This document shows, piece after piece, positions 6,533 to 11,507 of a stretch of DNA of 11,507 bases (position 1 is the first letter of the stretch; each line of letters begins with the position of its first letter). Under the pieces are notes generated by a model that saw nothing but the letters and a program-made list of their open reading frames with translations, was not told the origin of the DNA and did no database searches. The position numbers and the translations under genes are program-made. The stretch covers positions 1-11,507 of the forward strand of contig JABJPQ010000666.1 in the NCBI GenBank assembly GCA_018663815.1, in the 5' to 3' direction. This stretch comes from Halobacteriovoraceae bacterium. GTDB lineage: Bacteria; Bdellovibrionota; Bacteriovoracia; Bacteriovoracales; Bacteriovoracaceae.

Positions 6533-7252
6533 ATACTTATCGTGCAAGTGCTTCATCAACTCTTGAACCCCAAATTGTTCAGTTGCATTATGTCCACCAG
6601 CAAAAAAATGAATATTTTCCTCTTGTGCTTCGTGCCAATCATGTTCGCTAATTTCCCCAGTTAAGTAAGCATCAAGTCCATGCTTAATACAGTGTCGCCA
6701 ATCAGAATTTGCCCCTCCGGTAATTATCCCAATTGATTTTATAGGTTTATCGTTGGGACAGCTATGGATGATTTCGTGTCCGAGAATCTCCTTAAGTTTG
6801 GACCGAAGAAGATCTGGTTCAATCGCCTTTGGTAAGCTGGCCTTGATTCCAGTTGGGCTACCTTTGTGATCACCAAAAGAGCTTATATCTTCTAATTGTA
6901 ATTTTTTAGCGATGGCCATTGCATTACCAACTTCTAGGTGAGCATCAAGTGGAAGGTGGTAGCCCAAAAGATTAATATCATTTTTGATAAGTGGAGCTAT
7001 TCGTTGATAAAAAGCTCCCGTAATAGTTTTTGGACCATGAAATTTCCAAAAAAGTCCGTGATGTACAATAAGAGTGTCAGCTTTTAGCTCTACGGCTTTA
7101 TCTATACTGTACTTAGTCGCTGATACTGCAAAGGCAATTTTGGAAGTTTGAGTGTTGCCTAGGACCTGAATGCCATTTGGACCATAATCATTGAATTCGT
7201 ATATGTTCAAAAATTTGTTAATATATTTTGTAAGCTGTTTTGTTTCTATCAT
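6482..7252 (-). CDS. Nif3/YbgI-family dinuclear metal centre protein (DUF34)
   Basis: This 256-residue protein belongs to the Nif3-like family of hexameric, toroidal proteins with a two-metal site; the cellular role is unsettled, although some members have been linked to GTP cyclohydrolase-type annotations. All expected metal ligands are present: His64 and His65 (IVHHGLFW), Asp103 (LPLDAHLEVGNA), His221 and Glu225 (GGHNATEQFG). The N-terminal YGPNGIQVLG and the central TGEISEHDWHEAQE are family signatures. It is the short form, without the extra inserted domain of longer homologues. No signal peptide, so cytoplasmic. ATG 7252 is preceded by AAGGA at 7263-7259. The gene is alone on its strand, convergent with hpd and divergent from the MscS-like gene. 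Confidence 0.92.
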   Translation of the reverse strand: MIETKQLTKYINKFLNIYEFNDYGPNGIQVLGNTQTSKIAFAVSATKYSIDKAVELKADTLIVHHGLFWKFHGPKTITGAFYQRIAPLIKNDINLLGYHLPLDAHLEVGNAMAIAKKLQLEDISSFGDHKGSPTGIKASLPKAIEPDLLRSKLKEILGHEIIHSCPNDKPIKSIGIITGGANSDWRHCIKHGLDAYLTGEISEHDWHEAQEENIHFFAGGHNATEQFGVQELMKHLHDKYQDCGLEFFYIPSHNPA

Positions 7253-7328
7253 AAACCCATCCTTTATTTCATAATACAGAATAAACTTTAGATATGAAAG
7301 AAACTGATTTAGTCGGGTGTAATATAGG

Positions 7329-7356
7329 TTTAACTTTTTGATTTAATACATATAGA
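7329..7356 (+). promoter_or_regulatory. Possible promoter giving a near-leaderless MscS-like mRNA
   Basis: TTTAAC (7329-7334), 16 bases, then TATAGA (7351-7356) would start transcription at about 7363, only a few bases before the ATG at 7365. This fits the lack of any Shine-Dalgarno sequence there. The hexamers are weak matches in AT-rich DNA. Confidence 0.3.
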
Positions 7357-7364
7357 ATATTCTT

Positions 7365-9086
7365 ATGAAATTTATCTATGTTTTAGTCTCTATTCTCGTA
7401 TTCTCCTTCTCGTCTTATGCAAATAAAAAAGAATTTCCAAAGAAAAATATTGTAACGGAAGAAGTTGAAGCTGAGGCTGAAGTTGATGAGTATGACCAAA
7501 TTAAAATTTCTAGGTTAAAGCGCATTCATCACAAACTTGTTAGTATTCGCAGTCAGATAAATACTGTTAAGGCTGAATTAAAGACAAGCCTTGATATGAT
7601 GGGAAAAATTCGCTTAGAGTCAAAACTCATTAAGTTACAAAAATCCTATGAAAAAAATAAATATTTATTTATTGAAGCCGTAACTAAAATAAATCTTAAT
7701 AATGAAACTAAAAAGATAGTTAAAACTACTTTCTCGCAAGATGTACAACAGATCCTTGATCCCATCTTAAATACCTTTAAAAAAGTATCTGAAAAACCTA
7801 GAAAAATGCAACAGCATAAAGAAGAGTTACAGGCGATAACTGAGAGCTTTGAGCAGGCCAAACTTGCTCAATCTAGGCTAGAAGAATTTATTAAAAAAGG
7901 GGATCATAAAAGTTTAAAGTGGAAGTTACGTGAGTCATTAAAAACAACAAAGTCTTTGGTCAAAAAATTACAAGTCGAGCTTGAAGATACTCAATTTAAG
8001 CTATTACAAGTTGAACAAAATGAGCAGTCCTTAGTGACAACATTTTCTTCACTCATTTTTGAGTTTATAAAAACGAAAGGGAAAAATTTAACGTTATCAC
8101 TTGCCGTTTTTGTTATCTTTTTTTGGTTGTTTAAAGTTGGTCAGGCTAAATTCATTAACTTAACTTTTTATCGTGTTTTAAGAACTAATGATGATTCTTA
8201 TATGTGGATCATGCGTCCCGTACGAGTTATATATAAAGTATTAACTACCATATTTTCTTTTTTAATGGCCATTCTAACCCTTTACGTTTTAAACGATTGG
8301 GTTTTAGTGACAGTGATTCTTTTTATTTTTGTAGCTCTTGTCTGGAGTTCAAAACAATATCTACCACTCTTTTTTGAACAAAGTAAGATTGTGCTAAACC
8401 TAGGTTCAGTTCGTGAAGGTGAGAGAGTTTTTTTTGAGGGATTACCTTGGAAAATTGATAGCCTTGGTTATTATTGTCGTTTATCTAATCCAGAACTAAA
8501 TGGAGCTAAACTTAGAATTAATGCAAAAGAATTATTAACGTCTCACTCTAGGCGTATTAACGATTTAGAACCTTGGTTTCCGACTAAAGTTTATGATTGG
8601 GTCTTGATTGGTGAGGATTATGGCCAGGTTATTTTTCAGTCTCCAGAGCAAGTTTTGTTAAAGCTTATTGGCGGAGAAACAAAATATTATAATACAAAAG
8701 ATTTCTACGCAGTTAATCCTCATAACTTATCTAATGACTTTGCGATAGAGATTATTTTTGGAGTTGATTATACTCATCAAGAAACGATTCTAACTCAAGT
8801 GGTTCCTAACTTTAAAAAAGAAATTGATAAAATGATCTATCAAAAGCATCCTGAAATTCAAGGGTTTGTATCAGATATTCAAGTTGAGTTTTTTCAAGCA
8901 GGTGCCAGCTCACTTGATATTCGTTTCTTTATGGCCTGCAAGGGGAGTATTGCAAATTTAAAACTATTCCTAGAAAGAAGTATTCAATCAGAGTTTGTAC
9001 GTTTTTGTAATGAGAATAAGTATATTATCCCATTTGGCCAGTTGACAGTGCATTTACCTAAAGGAGACTCTCAGCTCAATGGATAG
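7365..9086 (+). CDS. MscS-like mechanosensitive channel with long coiled-coil N-terminus
   Basis: This 573-residue inner-membrane protein is predicted to be a small-conductance mechanosensitive-type channel. In order: a signal peptide (1-19, ending SYA), an acidic patch (EEVEAEAEVDEYD, 32-44), a helical coiled-coil region (about 45-225, probably periplasmic), three hydrophobic segments (about 242-258, 288-309, 311-328), then a MscS beta domain marked by LNLGSVREGERVFFEGLPWKI (344-364) and YCRLSNPEL (370-378), and the C-terminal alpha/beta part ending FCNENKYIIPFGQLTVHLP. The segment before the beta domain is less glycine/alanine-rich than the TM3 pore helix of E. coli MscS, so gating may differ. 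ATG 7365 has no ribosome binding site but gives a good signal peptide. The last 8 bases overlap the next gene. Gene symbol withheld because the subfamily is unclear. Confidence 0.85.
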   Translation: MKFIYVLVSILVFSFSSYANKKEFPKKNIVTEEVEAEAEVDEYDQIKISRLKRIHHKLVSIRSQINTVKAELKTSLDMMGKIRLESKLIKLQKSYEKNKYLFIEAVTKINLNNETKKIVKTTFSQDVQQILDPILNTFKKVSEKPRKMQQHKEELQAITESFEQAKLAQSRLEEFIKKGDHKSLKWKLRESLKTTKSLVKKLQVELEDTQFKLLQVEQNEQSLVTTFSSLIFEFIKTKGKNLTLSLAVFVIFFWLFKVGQAKFINLTFYRVLRTNDDSYMWIMRPVRVIYKVLTTIFSFLMAILTLYVLNDWVLVTVILFIFVALVWSSKQYLPLFFEQSKIVLNLGSVREGERVFFEGLPWKIDSLGYYCRLSNPELNGAKLRINAKELLTSHSRRINDLEPWFPTKVYDWVLIGEDYGQVIFQSPEQVLLKLIGGETKYYNTKDFYAVNPHNLSNDFAIEIIFGVDYTHQETILTQVVPNFKKEIDKMIYQKHPEIQGFVSDIQVEFFQAGASSLDIRFFMACKGSIANLKLFLERSIQSEFVRFCNENKYIIPFGQLTVHLPKGDSQLNG

Positions 9087-9402
9087 AAGTGAATTAGAAA
9101 ATATTCTTAGTGCGAGTTTTGGAGTCCAGCGTTGGGAGAATCAGCTAGACTCAGAGAGCGAGTATTTAAAAAAAGTGCAGGAGGCTTTGGCCAACAGAAT
9201 TAAGTACTTTATTCGCACAGATGTCGATAAGCTTTTTCAAATTCTTTATAAGGTGGATGTAAGTCAGTCTGATACAGATAAGGCATTTGATCTTGGTGAT
9301 ATAAACCTTGTCTCATTAAAGATAGCCGAGAATATTATTAACCGGCAACTACGAAAGATTGATTACGCCCGAGAGTTTTATAAAAAAGGTGAAAAATTGT
9401 GA
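9079..9402 (+). CDS. Conserved-looking small hypothetical protein, 107 aa
   Basis: I cannot name this family. The protein is soluble, charged and largely helical, with no signal peptide. The second half, IRTDVDKLFQILYKVDVSQSDTDKAF followed by SLKIAENIINRQLRKIDYAREFYK, recalls short uncharacterised proteins with an L-Y-R-I-D-V core and an A-x-x-I-I-x-R-Q-L-x-K-I helix that I associate mainly with Bacteroidota; this is a memory-based resemblance, not a search result. The ATG overlaps the MscS-like stop by 8 bases, with AAGGAG at 9061-9066 at a slightly long distance (12 bases). Its own TGA overlaps the start of the next gene by 4 bases (GTGA). The tight coupling suggests function with the neighbouring channel and Hpt-like protein. 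Confidence 0.8.
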   Translation: MDRSELENILSASFGVQRWENQLDSESEYLKKVQEALANRIKYFIRTDVDKLFQILYKVDVSQSDTDKAFDLGDINLVSLKIAENIINRQLRKIDYAREFYKKGEKL

Positions 9403-9713
9403 GTTTTAAATTTTGTACTGTCGATAAATTTGATCAATTACACCCTAATATTGCCTCAAACTTAAAGTCTTTTTTAAAAAATAGAATAGTTGCTTTTGAT
9501 GGCCTTAAAAGTGCTGTTGCTAAGGATGACCTCGAGATTATACGGGCATTCTGTCATACTCAGCTTGGAGTAGCCTCTTGTTACAACTGCTTTAGGCTAG
9601 AAGAAATTACGAAGCATATTCAAGGTTTAGTTAAAAAGAAAGATATCAATGCAATAAAGGCTATCATGCCAATATTTCAAGAGTATGTAAGTGAATTAAA
9701 ATCAAATTTGTAG
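9399..9713 (+). CDS. Hpt-like (histidine phosphotransfer) domain protein
   Basis: This 104-residue protein has the size and pattern of a stand-alone Hpt domain, the four-helix phosphorelay intermediate. The stretch SFLKNRIVAFDGLKSAVAKDDLEIIRAFCHTQLGVASCYNCFRLEEITKHIQGLVKKKD follows the Hpt consensus, with His53 at the phosphorylated position, the conserved G57, and the later helix ending in a lysine-rich turn (the preceding run is given only as residues 24-82 for orientation). The usual lysine of the H-x-x-K-G motif is leucine here (HTQLG), so phosphotransfer is not certain. GTG 9399 overlaps the preceding TGA; AAAAAAGGTG lies at a suitable distance upstream. No histidine kinase or receiver gene is in the window, so partners are unknown. 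Confidence 0.65.
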   Translation: MSFKFCTVDKFDQLHPNIASNLKSFLKNRIVAFDGLKSAVAKDDLEIIRAFCHTQLGVASCYNCFRLEEITKHIQGLVKKKDINAIKAIMPIFQEYVSELKSNL

Positions 9714-9725
9714 CAGAGGAATAAA

Positions 9726-10397
9726 GTGATAAAATACGTGAGACATTTCTATTTGGTATTTTTATTTGGGCTGATTTTTATTTCAAATATTCTTGTTTTT
9801 GCAAAATCTAAATCGAATTATCAATATAATCAAAAAAAATCTGTAAGTTATAATGAAAAGCAATTTTTAAATAATATGCGAGTAAATTGTGCTTCCTATG
9901 GGCATAAAGAAATTCGTCCTAACGATCTTTCTAAAAATGCTTTAGAAACTTATCCCAAAGAATTGGCATTTTTATATCTAAAAAAACACTTAAAGACATT
10001 CTGTTATTATAGTGTCTCAACTTTACTTAAATATTTGTATGATGACTTTAGAGATCAAACTGAGTTTTTGGTAAATAAAATTGTAAAAATGTGTGTGACT
10101 GATCACAAGAAGTATACTATCTGTGAAGGTTTTAAAAATGAATCAGTGTTATTTGATGTCACCGTTATTTTAGGTCGTCATTGTACAAAAAAAACACTGG
10201 TTTCTTTTAAAAAAATAAATTGTTTGTATAAAGAAGTCGTCGATAAGAAATGCTCTCTTTACTCTTCCGTCAATAATCCCTTGAAAGTATGTCCTGGCTT
10301 TTATACCAATAAAGTTTCAGTTAAAGAGTTATCCAGATCGTATTTTAGCGCTAACTGTCCGCGTAGAGGTTGGAAGCCTCCTAAGTGTTTAAAATAA
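9726..10397 (+). CDS. Secreted cysteine-rich hypothetical protein
   Basis: I do not recognise this 223-residue protein. It has a long hydrophobic signal peptide (residues 9-26, ending VFA), followed by a basic mature part with ten cysteines (55, 93, 123, 133, 153, 166, 176, 189, 211, 221). An even number of cysteines in an exported protein suggests disulfides, hence a periplasmic or extracellular location. The C-terminus NCPRRGWKPPKCLK is rich in Pro, Lys and Arg. There is no lipobox. GTG 9726 follows AGAGGA (9714-9719) at good spacing, 12 bases after the Hpt-like gene, so it is probably the last gene of that operon. A weak hairpin with a T run follows. Confidence 0.75.
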   Translation: MIKYVRHFYLVFLFGLIFISNILVFAKSKSNYQYNQKKSVSYNEKQFLNNMRVNCASYGHKEIRPNDLSKNALETYPKELAFLYLKKHLKTFCYYSVSTLLKYLYDDFRDQTEFLVNKIVKMCVTDHKKYTICEGFKNESVLFDVTVILGRHCTKKTLVSFKKINCLYKEVVDKKCSLYSSVNNPLKVCPGFYTNKVSVKELSRSYFSANCPRRGWKPPKCLK

Positions 10398-10404
10398 CTC
10401 AACA

Positions 10405-10434
10405 GCTTATGACGCATAGCCGTAGTCTTTTTTT
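10405..10434 (+). terminator. Weak possible terminator after the Cys-rich gene
   Basis: GCT(T)ATG and CATAGC form a 6-bp stem with one bulged T and an ACG loop (10405-10420), but seven bases separate it from the seven-T run at 10428-10434. The gap makes it a poor match to an intrinsic terminator. Confidence 0.3.
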
Positions 10435-10504
10435 CCTAGCTATCAAATAATGATTACTTTGGTCCAATTGTCTAATATCACCTACCTTACATTTGGGAGG
10501 GAAT

Positions 10505-11047
10505 ATGACTAATATTTTGATTTCAGTTTGCATATTATTTTCATTCAGTAATGCCTACGCACTAGAGCAAGTACTTACAAAGATTACTAATGATGAGAAT
10601 AAGGATGTAATGAAAATATATCTTGTTACTAGTGAAGAAGGAGAGATTCAATCATTTAACCTTGAGTTTTCGAGAGTACGTGCCAAAGGAATAAAGGTTA
10701 AAGAGAAAGTTTATCCGTTTCCTTTTACAGATATCCCGGCTGTTGTTAAAGGACGAACAGTTTTTAATTTAAAAGGGATTGATCTTGATGCTCAAACGGG
10801 TGGAGAGCTTGAGATGACTTACCTGAATAATGCATTACGTGGTACTCATAAAAAATTCTATATTAATCTCGAGTATGTTGCAGGAAAGTGGCATCTCTCA
10901 AAAGACGGTCAGCTTATTGATGGAATTCATCTTGTTTCGTATCGTAAACGGTTTATTGGTACGATCGGGATTTGGGGCATACGCGTAAATGAGCATACTT
11001 ATTCTTATAACGAAGATAGGCTTCTTAAAAGAAACTTTAAAATGTAA
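10505..11047 (+). CDS. Exported hypothetical protein, 180 aa
   Basis: This is an unrecognised protein with a clear Sec signal peptide (MTNILISVCILFSFSNAYA, cleavage after residue 19) and no lipobox or later membrane segment, so it is probably periplasmic. The mature part is rich in beta-type alternating residues (KIYLVTSEEGEIQSFNLEFSRVRAKG; GELEMTYLNNAL; KFYINLEYVAGKWHLSKDG). ATG 10505 is preferred over an upstream in-frame TTG at 10493 because GGGAGG (10495-10500) is correctly spaced for it and the signal peptide starts there. It has a separate leader from the preceding operon and a 103-bp gap before the redoxin gene. Confidence 0.75.
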   Translation: MTNILISVCILFSFSNAYALEQVLTKITNDENKDVMKIYLVTSEEGEIQSFNLEFSRVRAKGIKVKEKVYPFPFTDIPAVVKGRTVFNLKGIDLDAQTGGELEMTYLNNALRGTHKKFYINLEYVAGKWHLSKDGQLIDGIHLVSYRKRFIGTIGIWGIRVNEHTYSYNEDRLLKRNFKM

Positions 11048-11092
11048 TCTTAGTAGCAACCTTAAATTTAATTAATCTTACTTTTCAAGTGT

Positions 11093-11121
11093 TTGACATC
11101 ATTTATACTCAAGTGTAATTA
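11093..11121 (+). promoter_or_regulatory. Probable promoter of the redoxin gene
   Basis: A consensus TTGACA (11093-11098) with a 17-base spacer to TAATTA (11116-11121) lies 30 bases before the ATG. Direct repeats TCAAGTGT (11085-11092 and 11109-11116) and TATACT (11104-11109 and 11120-11125) flank and overlap it and could be regulator sites. Confidence 0.45.
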
Positions 11122-11150
11122 TACTTAATATTTCTTAAGAGGATTTAAAG

Positions 11151-11507
11151 ATGAGAAAATACTTCTTTTTTATCATGCTCATGAACGCATCTCTTGTTCA
11201 AGCATCAGTTATAAAAGGACTTGATTTAAGGTTAGATAAAGCCGTAGAAATAAAAACTCCTACAGACAAACCAAGTGTATATTATTTTTTAAGTGCCTGG
11301 TGTCCTTGTTCTCAAGGTACTTTTGACCATTTAAACTCTCTTCAAAAAAAATATAAGAATTTTAATTTTGTTGGTTTTCATTCCAGTACGAAAGTTCCCA
11401 AGGTAGAAGCACTTAAATACTTTGCAAAATATAAAATTGATTTTCCTATCATTATGGATAATGACGTTAAATACGCAGATCAATTTAAGGCCGTTAAAAC
11501 GCCCCAT
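11151..11507 (+). CDS. Exported redoxin / thioredoxin-fold protein, 5' part
   Basis: The first 119 residues are visible; the frame is open at the right edge. A signal peptide (cleavage after about residue 18, VQA) is followed by a thioredoxin-fold core: YYFLSAWCPCSQGTFDHL with Cys51 and Cys53 in a C-P-C arrangement, a second strand FNFVGFHSS, FPIIMDND, and KTPH (116-119), where Pro118 would be the cis-proline of the fold. The pattern fits the AhpC/TSA-redoxin-like proteins with a CPC motif rather than classic C-x-x-C thioredoxins. The likely role is thiol chemistry in the periplasm. ATG 11151 is preceded by AAGAGGA (11137-11143) and its own promoter. Confidence 0.8.
   Translation, partial: MRKYFFFIMLMNASLVQASVIKGLDLRLDKAVEIKTPTDKPSVYYFLSAWCPCSQGTFDHLNSLQKKYKNFNFVGFHSSTKVPKVEALKYFAKYKIDFPIIMDNDVKYADQFKAVKTPH

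Noticed and set aside
7271..7299. Promoter for the Nif3-family gene on the minus strand
   Set aside because: TATTAT is a fair -10 but no -35 better than TTTCAT is found at 16-18 bases, in AT-rich DNA.
7646..7861. 71-codon minus-strand frame
   Set aside because: Antisense to the coiled-coil region of the MscS-like gene; no supporting signals.
10493..10504. TTG at 10493 as start of the exported protein
   Set aside because: The GGGAGG ribosome binding site lies inside this extension and fits the ATG at 10505, where the signal peptide begins.

Overview
The window is AT-rich, densely packed bacterial DNA with short intergenic gaps, many overlapping starts and stops, and several exported proteins with Sec signal peptides. 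The EF-G resembles the spirochaete/planctomycete/deltaproteobacterial class related to mitochondrial EF-G1. Together with MltA, a MscS-like channel, a CPC-type redoxin and the low GC, this suggests a Gram-negative bacterium of the former Deltaproteobacteria, plausibly Bdellovibrionota (Bacteriovorax-like). The placement is inference; no marker in the window proves it.

Layout. 1-288 (minus): 5' part of an unrecognised gene that runs off the left edge. 415-2576: a complete elongation factor G gene whose reading frame breaks once, at G AAA AAG near 1497-1503. A -1 shift there restores a standard 720-residue EF-G. The end of the gene and its stop hairpin are duplicated as a perfect 51-bp direct repeat (period 53), followed by a strong intrinsic terminator. 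2746-4183: a LysR regulator overlapping a GNAT acetyltransferase; a candidate promoter with a T-N11-A operator overlaps the fusA terminator. 4269-6474: a secreted MltA-type lytic transglycosylase and 4-hydroxyphenylpyruvate dioxygenase, closely spaced and probably co-transcribed. 6482-7252 (minus): a Nif3/YbgI-family dinuclear metal protein, convergent with hpd. 7365-10397: a four-gene run of overlapping or closely spaced genes: a MscS-like channel with a large coiled-coil N-terminal region, a 107-residue unknown, an Hpt-like protein and a secreted ten-cysteine protein. 10505-11047: an unrecognised exported protein. 11151-11507: a redoxin/thioredoxin-fold protein that runs off the right edge.

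How the genes relate. The window is mostly housekeeping and envelope functions rather than one pathway. EF-G is translation; MltA, the MscS-like channel, the Cys-rich protein, the 10505 protein and the redoxin all point to the periplasm or envelope; hpd is tyrosine catabolism without its usual partners nearby. No mobile element, CRISPR array, tRNA or rRNA was seen. The points most worth following up are the EF-G frame break, the tandem repeat across its stop codon, and the compact promoter/operator/terminator arrangement before the LysR gene.
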